64,000 nucleotides of DNA from contig JAQYPV010000022.1 of assembly GCA_028726605.1 (NCBI GenBank), positions 1-64,000 on the forward strand, written 5' to 3'. Source of the stretch: Peptoniphilaceae bacterium (GTDB lineage: Bacteria; Bacillota; Clostridia; Tissierellales; Peptoniphilaceae). The notes below the pieces were generated by a model, which saw only the letters and a program-made list of their open reading frames with translations, did not search any database and was not told the DNA's origin. How positions within the stretch are numbered: position 1 is the first letter of the stretch; each line of letters opens with the position of its first letter. Position numbers and translations under genes: made by a program. Shown in pieces: positions 1 through 8,117 of this stretch.

Positions 1-9
1 TGCTATAAT
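1..9 (+). promoter_or_regulatory. Extended -10 promoter of the nucleoside ABC operon
   Basis: The window opens with TGCTATAAT, a perfect TG-n-TATAAT extended -10 element. Any -35 lies outside the window. Initiation would fall near position 16, leaving a leader of about 20 bases that contains the AGGAGGGGG ribosome site at 24-33. Confidence 0.7.
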
Positions 10-37
10 GAAAGAAAATCTACGAGGAGGGGGTATT

Positions 38-1570
38 ATGTCGCAACCGGTTATAGAAATGCGCAACATAACGAAAACCTTTCCCGGCGTCGTGGCCAAT
101 CGTGACGTATCGATCACCCTGCACAAGGGTGAGATTCTGGCCTTGTTGGGCGAGAATGGGGCAGGCAAGTCCACGCTGATGTCCATTCTGTTCGGCCTCT
201 ACGAGGCCGACGCCGGAGAGATTTTGGTGAACGGAAAACTGACGCGCATTAAAGATCCGAATGACGCCACGCGCTATGGCATCGGCATGGTGCATCAGCA
301 CTTCAAGTTGGTGCCGCCGTTTACGGTGCTTGAGAACGTCATTTTGGGCGTGGAGACGACGAAAGCGGGCTTTTTGAAAATGGACGAAGCGCGTAAGCGC
401 GTGCTGGAACTGTCCGAACGCTATCAATTTCACATCGATCCCGACGCGCGCATCGAAGACATTTCGGTGGGGCAGCAACAGCGCGTGGAGATCATCAAGA
501 TGCTCTATCGCAACAACGACATTCTGATCTTTGACGAGCCGACGGCGGTGTTGACGCCGCAGGAGATCGACGAACTCTTGGAGATCATGCGCCAGCTCGT
601 GCAAGAAGGCAAGTCCATCATCTTCATCACTCATAAGCTCAACGAAATTAAAGCCGTGGCCGACACGGTGGCCGTGCTCCGCAAGGGAGAACTGGTGGGC
701 ACGCACCGCGTTTCGGAAATCTCCGTGGAGGAGATGAGCCGTCTCATGGTGGGGCGCACCATCAACCTCTCCTTTGATCTCGACGAGCCGAAGCTCGGCG
801 AAAAGGTGCTCTCGGTCCGCCATCTGACCTTAGATCATCCGCACGACGGACAGAAGACGCTTTCGGACGTGAACTTCGACGTGCACGCCGGCGAAGTGGT
901 CTGCATTGCCGGCGTCGACGGGAACGGGCAGTCCGAACTCATCAACGCCGTCACGGGTCTCATCGACAACTTTACAGGCGCCATTGAGCTCGTGGGACAC
1001 GACGTGACCAAAGAATCCATACGCTATCGCAACACACATGGACTCTCACATATTCCGGAAGACCGCCACAAGTACGGACTCATTTTGGACTACGACTTGT
1101 CGCAAAATCTCCTCATGCAGAATTACTTCGAAGATCCGTTCCAAAAGGGCGGTCGCATCCAATTTGACGAAGTGTCGCAGTACGCCCGGAAGTTGATCGA
1201 GCAGTACGACGTGCGTGCCGGGCGCGGTGAGGAGACCATCGTGCGTTCCATGTCGGGCGGCAATCAGCAGAAAGCCATTGTGGCGCGCGAAATTGAGCGC
1301 GACCATCGCCTTTTGATCGCCGTTCAGCCGACACGCGGTTTAGACGTCGGCGCCATCTCCTACATTCACCGTCAGATTCTGGATGAGCGCGATGAAGGCA
1401 AGGGCGTCTTGTTGGTGTCGTTTGAATTGAGTGAGGTCTTGGGCATTTCCGACCGCATCCTGGTCATGCACCACGGGGAGATCGTGGCGTCGCTGAAGCC
1501 GAGCGAGACCTCGGAGGAGGAGCTCGGCCTCTACATGTCCGGAGCGAAGCGAATGGAGGTCACAGTATGA
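38..1570 (+). CDS. Nucleoside/BMP-type ABC transporter, ATP-binding protein
   Basis: Double-cassette ATPase of about 510 residues, of the kind that powers purine-nucleoside (NupNOPQ/BmpA-like) and ribose importers from the cytoplasmic face. The first cassette has Walker A GENGAGKST at about residues 38-46, a VGQQQR signature and DEPTA Walker B. The second has a degenerate Walker A (GVDGNGQSE), SGGNQQK, and PTRGLDVGA, which is typical of this family. I start it at 38 because an AGGAGGGGG ribosome site lies just upstream; an in-frame ATG at 8 has none. It overlaps the following permease by ATGA. The substrate is inferred from the family and from the BMP lipoprotein at 3766. Confidence 0.93.
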   Translation: MSQPVIEMRNITKTFPGVVANRDVSITLHKGEILALLGENGAGKSTLMSILFGLYEADAGEILVNGKLTRIKDPNDATRYGIGMVHQHFKLVPPFTVLENVILGVETTKAGFLKMDEARKRVLELSERYQFHIDPDARIEDISVGQQQRVEIIKMLYRNNDILIFDEPTAVLTPQEIDELLEIMRQLVQEGKSIIFITHKLNEIKAVADTVAVLRKGELVGTHRVSEISVEEMSRLMVGRTINLSFDLDEPKLGEKVLSVRHLTLDHPHDGQKTLSDVNFDVHAGEVVCIAGVDGNGQSELINAVTGLIDNFTGAIELVGHDVTKESIRYRNTHGLSHIPEDRHKYGLILDYDLSQNLLMQNYFEDPFQKGGRIQFDEVSQYARKLIEQYDVRAGRGEETIVRSMSGGNQQKAIVAREIERDHRLLIAVQPTRGLDVGAISYIHRQILDERDEGKGVLLVSFELSEVLGISDRILVMHHGEIVASLKPSETSEEELGLYMSGAKRMEVTV

Positions 1571-2727
1571 GGGAAAAACACTCCGCCTTGCGCAAAGCCG
1601 CGCCGTCACTCATCGCCATTCTCGTGGGCTTCATTGTCGGCCTCATCATCATCGTGGCGACCAATCCTTCGGCTGCCGGAGAGGCCATCCCCGAATTCTT
1701 TAAGGGACCTCTGGTCAACGGGCGCGCCGGCGTGGGCAACCTCTTCTATCACGCCGTGCCGTTGCTCTTGTGCGGCCTCGCCGTAGGCTTCGCCTTCCAG
1801 ACCGGACTCTTCAACATCGGCGCTTCGGGACAGTTCCTGATCGGCGGTTTTATCTCGATTTTGCTGTCCAGTCGCCTGTCACAGCTCGTGCCGAGTCCCC
1901 TGATGTGGCCGCTTGCCCTGCTGTCGGCGGCGCTCTTTGGAGCGCTTCTCGCGTCCATCGTGGGGGTCTTGAAAGCCTACCGCAACGTCAACGAAGTCAT
2001 CACGTGCATCATGCTCAACTACATCGTCATGTACGTCGTCAACGACCTCATCAAGCGCCTGCACGTGTATGACCAGTTACGCAACACCACCATCGCCGTG
2101 GCCACGCACGTGCCGTCCATGGGGATGGACATCCTGTTCCCCGGCACCATCGCCGGCGGGGGATTCTTCATCGGCGTCGTCATGGTGATCTTACTCCACT
2201 TCATCCTCAAGAAGACGACGTTGGGCTATGAGATGAAAGGCGTCGGCCTCAACCGCTTTGCGGCCAAGTACGCCGGCATCAACGAAAAGGCGTCGATCAT
2301 CAAGTCCATGGCCATTGCGGGCGCCATGGCGGGGTTGGGCGGCGGCCTGTTCTACTTATCCGGCGCCGGCACAGCCATCGCCGTGGCCAACGTGTTGCCA
2401 CAGGAGGGTTTCGATGGCATCGCCGTCTCGCTCCTGGGCCTCAATGAACCCATCGGCATTCTGCTTTCGGCGCTGTTCTTTGCCTACCTCAAGATGGGTG
2501 GACAGGCCATTCAGACGCTGGGCTACGCGCCGGAACTCATCACCATCATCATCTCCTTCATCTTGTACGTCTCGGCGCTCTCGGTGCTGTTCCGCCAGCT
2601 CCTAGACCGCCGCACGAAGAGCCCCATTGACGAAGGGGCGGCGAAGGCCCATGCCGCAACGCCCCCAGCGCCTGTGGCCGGAGAGAGAGGGGATCACAAT
2701 CCCGAAGAGAAGGGAGGGGCACAGTGA
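1567..2727 (+). CDS. Nucleoside ABC transporter permease 1 (NupP-like)
   Basis: Polytopic inner-membrane permease of 386 residues (BPD_transp_2 superfamily), with long hydrophobic stretches from about residue 13 to 345 and the ALxTGLFNIGxxGQ-type segment typical of this family (here FQTGLFNIGASGQF). The C-terminal tail of about 35 residues is polar and Ala/Pro-rich. Start and stop codons overlap its neighbours by four bases on both sides, so it is translationally coupled to the ATPase and the second permease. The two permeases should form a heterodimeric channel. Confidence 0.92.
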   Translation: MREKHSALRKAAPSLIAILVGFIVGLIIIVATNPSAAGEAIPEFFKGPLVNGRAGVGNLFYHAVPLLLCGLAVGFAFQTGLFNIGASGQFLIGGFISILLSSRLSQLVPSPLMWPLALLSAALFGALLASIVGVLKAYRNVNEVITCIMLNYIVMYVVNDLIKRLHVYDQLRNTTIAVATHVPSMGMDILFPGTIAGGGFFIGVVMVILLHFILKKTTLGYEMKGVGLNRFAAKYAGINEKASIIKSMAIAGAMAGLGGGLFYLSGAGTAIAVANVLPQEGFDGIAVSLLGLNEPIGILLSALFFAYLKMGGQAIQTLGYAPELITIIISFILYVSALSVLFRQLLDRRTKSPIDEGAAKAHAATPPAPVAGERGDHNPEEKGGAQ

Positions 2728-3680
2728 ATTTGCTCGTCTTCGTGTTGCAACAAATGCTCAGTTTCAGCGTGCCGCTTCTCATCGTCGCGCTGGCGGCGAT
2801 GTTTTCCGAGCGCAGTGGCGTCATCAACATCGGCGTGGAAGGCATCATGGTGTTCGGTGCATTTGCCGGAACGCTCTATCTGCACTTTGTGGGTGAGAGC
2901 GGCCCGGTGGGACTTGGCGCGCTCGTCGTCGCCATCTTGATTTCCATCGCCGCGGGCACGCTCTTCTCGGCGTTCCACGCCTTTGCGTCGATCAACATGT
3001 TCGCCGACCAGACCATTTCGGGCACGGCGCTCAATATGTTTGCCGGCGCCTTCGCCATCTTCGTCGCGCGTTCGCTGATCGGCATCCAGCAGATCTCGTT
3101 TATGGGTGAGTTCACCGTGGGGAAGATTCCCCTGCTCGGCGACATCCCCCTGATCGGACCGGTGCTCTTCAACGGCGTGTACCTCACGACCTATGTGGTG
3201 CTCATCCTGTGGGCCGTTTCGGCCATCGTGCTGTACAAGACCTCATTCGGACTGCGCTTGCGTTCGGCGGGCGAGTTTCCGCAGGCCACGGACGCCGCGG
3301 GCGTCTCGGTCAGCAAGATCCGCTGGGCGGGCGTCCTGATTTCCGGGGCGCTCTCCGGACTGGGAGGGCTTGCCTATATTCTGCCGGTGACGACGGAGTT
3401 TAACGGCACCGTGGCAGGCTACGGCTTTCTCGCCATCGCGGTCCTCATCTTCGGACAGTGGCGGCCGCTCTTGATCGGCTTTTCGGCGTTCTTCTTTGGC
3501 CTCTTGAAGGCGCTCTCGGCCACGTATTCCGGCATCCCATTCCTGGTGAACCTGGGCATTCCACAGGTGTTCTACCAGATTTTGCCTTACGTCATCACGG
3601 TGATTCTGTTGGCCTTTACCAGCCGAAAATCGCGCGCGCCGGCTGCGGAAGGCGTCCCCTTCGACAAGGGCATGCGCTGA
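2724..3680 (+). CDS. Nucleoside ABC transporter permease 2 (NupQ-like)
   Basis: Second BPD_transp_2 permease, 318 residues, nearly all hydrophobic, with SERSGVINIGVEG near residues 31-43, matching the NupQ/YufQ branch. It starts with GTG overlapping the stop of the first permease; AGGGAGGGG is the ribosome site. It is the natural partner of the 1567 permease. An 85-base gap follows before the binding-protein gene. Confidence 0.92.
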   Translation: MNLLVFVLQQMLSFSVPLLIVALAAMFSERSGVINIGVEGIMVFGAFAGTLYLHFVGESGPVGLGALVVAILISIAAGTLFSAFHAFASINMFADQTISGTALNMFAGAFAIFVARSLIGIQQISFMGEFTVGKIPLLGDIPLIGPVLFNGVYLTTYVVLILWAVSAIVLYKTSFGLRLRSAGEFPQATDAAGVSVSKIRWAGVLISGALSGLGGLAYILPVTTEFNGTVAGYGFLAIAVLIFGQWRPLLIGFSAFFFGLLKALSATYSGIPFLVNLGIPQVFYQILPYVITVILLAFTSRKSRAPAAEGVPFDKGMR

Positions 3681-3765
3681 GAATTGTCGTCGTCCTATTG
3701 TGTAAAATCCATGTATCGTTTAAACTTGGTCTGAGTAGGGTTGTAGGTTCAACAGAGGAGGAACT

Positions 3766-4998
3766 ATGAAAAAATCTAAGTTTTTGTGGGGTTCCTTGCT
3801 CGCGCTGACGCTCGTTCTGACGGCCTGCGGGTCGAAGAATGACGCCACGGAAGCGAGCCAGGAAGACACGACGGCTGTGGAGAGCGCGGTGGAAAGCGCC
3901 GATGTGGTGGAGAGCACGGAAGCCGCCGGTGCGGCCACGGGCGAACAGATCCAGTGGGATGACAACTCCCTCTACCTGGTGACGGACCTCGGGACGATCG
4001 ACGACAAGTCGTTCAACCAGGGCGCCTTCCAGGGCTTGGAGCAGTTCGCCAACGAGATAGGCGTCAAAGCCAACTACATCCGTCCGCAGGGCCAGGGCGA
4101 CCAGGTGTATCTGCAGGCCATCGAGCAGGCCATTCAGCAGGGCGCAAAGGTCGTCGTCACGCCGGGTTATTTGTTTGAAGTGGCCGTCGGAACCGCACAG
4201 AAGGATCATCCGGATGTGAAATTCATCGCCGTCGACTTCACGCCGCAGCGCATCGTCGAAGGTCAGACCAATGAAGACGGTTCGCCGGTCAAAGAAGAGT
4301 ACTTCGAGGCGAACACGACGTCCATTCTGTTCAAGGAAGAGCAGTCGGGTTACCTCGCGGGCTACGCGGCCGTCAAAGACGGGTACACGAAGCTCGGCTT
4401 CGCGGGCGGCGTGGCCGTTCCGGCCGTCGTGCGTTACGGCTTTGGCTTCCTCGCCGGTGCGGACGCTGCGGCGAAGGAAATGAACGTCAACCCCGTGGAA
4501 CTCACGTACAACTACACCGGCTCGTTTGAACCGACGCCGGAGATTCAGACCATGGCGGCCACCTGGTACACCAACGGCACGCAAGTCATCTTCTCTTGCG
4601 GTGGCGGCATCGGTTCCTCGGTGCTGAAAGCGGCCATGTCGAATGACGGCAAGATGATTGGCGTGGACGTCGACCAGAAGGACATGGGCGAGGCGGTCAT
4701 CACGTCGGCCATGAAGAACTTGCAGAGCGCTGTGTATCAGTCGCTGGTGCAGTTGAACAAGGGCGAATTCGTCGGTGGCAAGTCGGAGGTCTTTGGCGCG
4801 GCGGAAGACGGCGTCCAGATTTCGGAAGACTTCTCGCGCTTCCAGAAGTTCACTCAAGAAGACTACACGAAGATCTTCGAAGCGTTGAAGGCGAACACGG
4901 ACGGCATTGCCGACAAGATTCCGGCATTCGATCCGTCGGGTGATCCGACCACCATCGCGGGTGAGTTCTCCAACATCAAACTGAACTACGTGAAGTAA
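3766..4998 (+). CDS. BMP-family substrate-binding lipoprotein
   Basis: Solute-binding lipoprotein of 410 residues. The signal peptide ends in the lipobox LTAC, with lipidated Cys at residue 21. An acidic Glu/Ser/Thr/Ala linker follows to about residue 65, then a BMP/PnrA-like domain with LGTIDDKSFNQGAF near its start. BMP proteins of this type bind purine nucleosides outside the membrane. A clear AGAGGAGG ribosome site precedes the ATG. Unlike the common nupN-first order, this gene is last in the operon, followed directly by a strong terminator. I see no convincing separate promoter in the 85-base gap, although a weak AT-rich TGTAAAAT at 3701-3708 could serve. Ligand identity is inferred from the family. 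Confidence 0.92.
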   Translation: MKKSKFLWGSLLALTLVLTACGSKNDATEASQEDTTAVESAVESADVVESTEAAGAATGEQIQWDDNSLYLVTDLGTIDDKSFNQGAFQGLEQFANEIGVKANYIRPQGQGDQVYLQAIEQAIQQGAKVVVTPGYLFEVAVGTAQKDHPDVKFIAVDFTPQRIVEGQTNEDGSPVKEEYFEANTTSILFKEEQSGYLAGYAAVKDGYTKLGFAGGVAVPAVVRYGFGFLAGADAAAKEMNVNPVELTYNYTGSFEPTPEIQTMAATWYTNGTQVIFSCGGGIGSSVLKAAMSNDGKMIGVDVDQKDMGEAVITSAMKNLQSAVYQSLVQLNKGEFVGGKSEVFGAAEDGVQISEDFSRFQKFTQEDYTKIFEALKANTDGIADKIPAFDPSGDPTTIAGEFSNIKLNYVK

Positions 4999-5009
4999 TG
5001 TGGCAATCG

Positions 5010-5036
5010 GCCGGCGCTCTGGCGCCGGCTTTTTTT
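5010..5036 (+). terminator. Rho-independent terminator of the nucleoside ABC operon
   Basis: Perfect 8-bp GC stem GCCGGCGC/GCGCCGGC (5010-5017 with 5022-5029), tetraloop, then seven T residues, 11 bases after the lipoprotein stop codon. Confidence 0.95.
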
Positions 5037-5136
5037 ATGCGTTAATCGCCGTAAAAGGCGGTGGTACCTCGTTCTGGTTTCCACTGTGGGTTGAAAATGC
5101 AACAGATCCATGCGAAAGGGCAAGTCATTCCAAAAG

Positions 5137-5178
5137 AAAAGCAGTCATCCGGGACGACTGTCCCACATGACTGCTTTT
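5137..5178 (-). terminator. Terminator downstream of tRNA-Leu
   Basis: 12-bp inverted repeat AAAAGCAGTCAT/ATGACTGCTTTT (5137-5148, 5167-5178) enclosing a second stem GGGAC/GTCCC (5151-5155, 5160-5164). The T tract on the minus strand follows the stem, 55 bases past the tRNA 3' end. It is symmetrical enough to act in both directions. Confidence 0.85.
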
Positions 5179-5232
5179 CAGTGCCTGATCACCGTTTCTC
5201 GATAATTCCTGAGTTAACGAACCGGGCTTGTA

Positions 5233-5315
5233 TGCAGGTGAAGGGATTTGAACCCCCACGAGATTGCTCCCACTAGTCCCTGAAACTAGCGCGTCTGCCG
5301 TTCCGCCACACCTGC
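5233..5315 (-). tRNA. tRNA-Leu (anticodon CAG)
   Basis: 83-nt class II tRNA. The acceptor stem is GCAGGTG/CACCTGC with discriminator A. The anticodon stem CTAGT/ACTAG carries loop TTCAGGG, giving anticodon CAG. There is a long variable arm and a T arm with GGTTCAAATCC. The 3' CCA is not encoded. It is a single tRNA gene transcribed alone between two plus-strand operons. Confidence 0.95.
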
Positions 5316-5334
5316 GTTTCGTGACAACAAAGTG

Positions 5335-5363
5335 ATTATAACGTAAGAACAGAACCCTGTCCA
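5335..5363 (-). promoter_or_regulatory. Promoter of tRNA-Leu
   Basis: Minus strand TGGACA (5363-5358), 17-bp spacer, TATAAT (5340-5335). The -10 ends 19 bases before the first tRNA base. Confidence 0.88.
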
Positions 5364-5404
5364 GCAATGATGAAGATTTTTTCGCGAAACCCCGCGGGCT
5401 TTTG

Positions 5405-5410
5405 TATAAT
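5405..5410 (+). promoter_or_regulatory. -10 box of the thrE operon
   Basis: TATAAT sits 21 bases upstream of the start codon at 5432, with AGAGGAGG as ribosome site in between. The -35 region is poor (TTCGCG at 5381-5386, 18-bp spacing). Confidence 0.6.
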
Positions 5411-5431
5411 GATACCTAAAGAGGAGGCGCA

Positions 5432-6235
5432 ATGGAGCGAACTGAGGTCAATTTAATAGCCGGTAAAACGCTTTCGCATCACGAAAAGCTGGTCTTAGAT
5501 ACAGCTTTAGACGCGGGCGTTCTTTTGATGGAAAATGGCGCCGAATCCTACCGGGTCGAAGAGACCGTAGAGCGCATCCTCTCGCTGAGTGAGCATCAGG
5601 CCGTGGACGTGATCGGGCTATTGACCGGTCTCTTCGTCACGCTCACCCTCTCAGACGGCTCGTACGTGACGGCCACGCGACGCATCAAGGTGCGGCGGAT
5701 GCGTCTGGACATCATCCGCGACGTCAATCAGGTGTCGCGCGATTTGAGCGCGGGGGAGTGTACCATTGAGCAAGCGGCCCAGACCATTCACGAGTTGCGA
5801 CTGAGCCAAAAGGAACCGCCGAGTTCACCCCTCTTCATGGCGCTGCCTGCCGCCGGATTTGCGCTCATGTCCGGCGCGAGCATTCTGGAGAGCATCGTGG
5901 GCGGACTCGCGGCGTGCAGCATGATCTTCTCTACGCGCCTCGTGCGCGGTCGCATCAGCGGCAACTTCGTGCCGTCCTTTCTGCACGCCTTCGCCATCAC
6001 GTTTGTCCTCGGCGTCATCGTGCGCTTCTTTCCCATGCTCCATCTCAAATACATGGTCATCGGCGGGCTCATCAGCCTCTTCCCGGGGACGACGCTCACG
6101 ACGGGCATTCGCGACACCATGAAGGCGGATTATCTCTCGGGGGCAGGCAATTTGCTCTCCGCCATCGTCTCGGCCATGGCGCTGGCCGCGGGCACTTTTT
6201 TTGCCATGTTCTTCACAGGAGGCCGTTTCGTATGA
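5432..6235 (+). CDS. Threonine/serine exporter family protein, N-terminal half
   Basis: 267 residues matching the ThrE N-terminal family (DUF1212). A soluble first half (about residues 10-125) contains the conserved GAESYRVEETV-like segment, followed by about five transmembrane segments. In many Bacillota the ThrE exporter is split into two membrane proteins, as here; the pair is expected to export threonine or serine (or related small metabolites) by proton motive force. It overlaps the next gene by ATGA, so a stoichiometric complex is likely. The substrate has not been shown. Confidence 0.85.
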   Translation: MERTEVNLIAGKTLSHHEKLVLDTALDAGVLLMENGAESYRVEETVERILSLSEHQAVDVIGLLTGLFVTLTLSDGSYVTATRRIKVRRMRLDIIRDVNQVSRDLSAGECTIEQAAQTIHELRLSQKEPPSSPLFMALPAAGFALMSGASILESIVGGLAACSMIFSTRLVRGRISGNFVPSFLHAFAITFVLGVIVRFFPMLHLKYMVIGGLISLFPGTTLTTGIRDTMKADYLSGAGNLLSAIVSAMALAAGTFFAMFFTGGRFV

Positions 6236-6777
6236 ATGTTTTGTGGCAGTTTCTGGCCTATCCGATCCAAGAACCGGCGTTTCTCAAGTACGTCATGGAG
6301 GGCATCGGCGCCGGACTCGCCGTGGTGGTGTCCACCCTCTTGTTGGGAGAATCCCTGCGATTAGGGCTCTTCAATGCCATCATCGGCGCCATCAGTTGGG
6401 ACGTCTTCTCCATTTTATCGGATCAGGGCATGTCGAACTTCGCCGCCACGCTCTTAGGAGCGATGGTCGTGGGCCTCGCTGCGCAATTTGGCGCCGTTCA
6501 CTTTCGCGCGCCAATGACGGAGTTCATCATCCCCTCGCTTTATCCACTCGTCCCCGGGGCCTTGCTCTACCGAACGGTCAACGCATTCTTCATGGAGCAG
6601 ATGGGAACGGCCGGCGAAGCGGCCATTCAGACCATGATCGCCGCCATCGCCATCGCGCTGGGGCTGCTTCTCGTGGAGACGTCAGCCGTGCTCTTTCGAA
6701 GCGCCCTACGTCAGGTGCGTAAGAGGCGCGAATCGAGCGTCTGTGATACTCAGGAATCAGAAAGGAAAAGCAAATGA
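6232..6777 (+). CDS. Threonine/serine exporter family protein, C-terminal half
   Basis: 181-residue membrane protein of the ThrE_2 (DUF3815) family, with about five hydrophobic segments and a basic cytoplasmic tail (VRKRRESS). I start it at ATG 6232, which overlaps the previous stop by four bases and follows CAGGAGG at 6217-6223. An open frame continues upstream to 5914 only as an out-of-frame shadow of the first half. It completes the split exporter and overlaps the following small gene by ATGA. Confidence 0.85.
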   Translation: MNVLWQFLAYPIQEPAFLKYVMEGIGAGLAVVVSTLLLGESLRLGLFNAIIGAISWDVFSILSDQGMSNFAATLLGAMVVGLAAQFGAVHFRAPMTEFIIPSLYPLVPGALLYRTVNAFFMEQMGTAGEAAIQTMIAAIAIALGLLLVETSAVLFRSALRQVRKRRESSVCDTQESERKSK

Positions 6778-7034
6778 ATGACTCTCCGGAATTTCGCTAC
6801 GATACACAACTCTTGATCGACGGTGAAGACTTGGACGAGGACGAGATCTTCGACTACTTCGTGAGCCACTTCAAGGGGGACAGCCTCCTCGCGGTGGGGG
6901 ATGAGAACTTGATCAAAATCCACTATCACACCAACGAGCCGTGGCAAGTGCTCGAATACTGCCGCTCGCTGGGTGAGATCTTCGACATCGTCGTGGAGGA
7001 CATGGATCGCCAATCGCGCGGCCTCAAAGGGTGA
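6774..7034 (+). CDS. Stand-alone FakA/YloV middle-domain-like small protein
   Basis: 86-residue acidic soluble protein. Its core (GDSLLAVGDENLIKIHYHT, then EPWQVLEY and VEDMDRQ) resembles the segment of fatty-acid kinase FakA/YloV lying between the DhaL kinase domain and the C-terminal domain, where GDSxxVVGD, VKVHVHT, PGxVL and IENM recur. No DhaL domain or FakB precedes or follows it. It is translationally coupled (ATGA) to the ThrE pair, and a second ATG at 6778 is also possible. Its function is unknown. A regulatory or scaffold role toward a FakA encoded elsewhere is only an inference. Confidence 0.7.
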   Translation: MNDSPEFRYDTQLLIDGEDLDEDEIFDYFVSHFKGDSLLAVGDENLIKIHYHTNEPWQVLEYCRSLGEIFDIVVEDMDRQSRGLKG

Positions 7035-7048
7035 CGCGTGTCGAGGGA

Positions 7049-8026
7049 TCAGTCTTCGGGCGGTTCGAGCGACTGTGGTAGGTGGGCGAGGGGGTTTTTC
7101 TCAACCGCAATTCGCGCCTGATCGTCGTCCACGTGCGTGTAAATCTGCGTCGTGGAGAGGGACTCGTGACCCAGAATGCGCTGCAACGTCCGAATGTCCA
7201 CGCCTTCCCGATAGAGGAGCGTCGCCGCCGTGTGACGCAGTTTGTGCGTGGTGTAGATGCGCGTATCAAAGCCGGCTTTTTCCAGCAACTGTTCGATGCG
7301 GTGCTGGACGGCACGTGGGGAGATGCGTCGGTTTCTCGACGAGAGAAAGAGGGCTTCCTCGTCGGGCACAACGGGACGTGTTGCGCGGTAGTGATCAATG
7401 GCTGCCGCACAGGATTCGGTGATGTAGATCATGCGTTCCTTATTGCCCTTGCCGATGACGTGGATTTTCCCGTCGCGGATGGAATTGAGATTGAGTCCGC
7501 ACAGTTCGCTGAGGCGCATACCCGTCGTGAGAAAGGTCATCAAAATGGCGACGTCGCGGGCGCGAAAGAAGCGATTGGGCTCGGCGGCTGCCGTCTTCAA
7601 CAGCGTCACCGTCTCCTCCAAGGTGAGGTAGACCGGGTGGCGTTTTTTGCGTTTAGGGGTGGTGAGCTTTTCGGCGGGGTTTTTTTCAAAGGCCTCCCGC
7701 ACCGTGACAAGGTACTTGAAAAACGAGCGCAACGCCGAACTGAGCCGCGCGCGACGGCTTGCGGAGAGGCCTTCTTCGTTTTCGGAGTACGCGAGAAAGG
7801 ACAGGAGGTCGTCAAACGTGACCTCTGAGAGCATCGCCTCGTCCACCGCGTCGATGGCAACGGCCTCCAGAGGGGCGTGACGCAATGCGGCGCCGCCCTT
7901 TCGTCGCACAGTAAAGCGCAAGAAGCGCGACAGGTCGTAGCCGTATTCGTGAATGGTCTTCGGCGAGAGACCGCGAATCGTCTTCAAATAGTTGAGATAA
8001 TCGTCGAGAATCTGTGGATTGTCCAT
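7049..8026 (-). CDS. Tyrosine recombinase, XerC/XerD type
   Basis: 325 residues. The N-terminal SAM-like core-binding domain (about 1-110) is followed by a catalytic domain with all expected residues: Arg171 (TGMRLSEL), Lys193 (GKGNKER), His261 and Arg264 (HKLRH), His287 (LGHESL) and Tyr296 (IYTHV). Length and motifs fit chromosome-dimer resolution recombinases rather than phage integrases. No att-like repeats or cargo are nearby. I start it at 8026 because GGAGG lies 6-7 bases upstream; the in-frame ATG at 8038 would place that site inside the gene. It is convergent with the thrE operon and divergent from the MoxR operon. Confidence 0.9.
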   Translation of the reverse strand: MDNPQILDDYLNYLKTIRGLSPKTIHEYGYDLSRFLRFTVRRKGGAALRHAPLEAVAIDAVDEAMLSEVTFDDLLSFLAYSENEEGLSASRRARLSSALRSFFKYLVTVREAFEKNPAEKLTTPKRKKRHPVYLTLEETVTLLKTAAAEPNRFFRARDVAILMTFLTTGMRLSELCGLNLNSIRDGKIHVIGKGNKERMIYITESCAAAIDHYRATRPVVPDEEALFLSSRNRRISPRAVQHRIEQLLEKAGFDTRIYTTHKLRHTAATLLYREGVDIRTLQRILGHESLSTTQIYTHVDDDQARIAVEKNPLAHLPQSLEPPED

Positions 8027-8037
8027 GCCGCCCTCCA

Positions 8038-8066
8038 TTGCAATGCCTCATTCTTCTTTATATAAT
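8038..8066 (+). promoter_or_regulatory. Promoter of the MoxR-DUF58-transglutaminase operon
   Basis: TTGCAA (8038-8043), 17-bp spacer, TATAAT (8061-8066). It lies in the 91-base divergent gap and overlaps the 5' leader of the recombinase gene. Confidence 0.85.
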
Positions 8067-8117
8067 ACAAAAAGGTTACAAATCAGAAAAGGCTTCGATA
8101 GGGAAACGGGGGAAGTG

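Noticed and set aside
3616..4857. Minus-strand open frame of 413 codons opposite the BMP lipoprotein
   Set aside because: Antisense shadow. It would traverse the intergenic region and the lipoprotein gene, which has a perfect lipobox and family motifs.
5061..5276. Small plus-strand open frame over the terminator and tRNA-Leu
   Set aside because: It crosses a terminator hairpin and a tRNA gene, and there is no ribosome site.
7049..8026. Possible integrase of a mobile element
   Set aside because: Motifs and length fit a housekeeping Xer recombinase. The neighbouring tRNA-Leu is intact, no direct repeats or cargo genes flank it, and base composition matches its surroundings.
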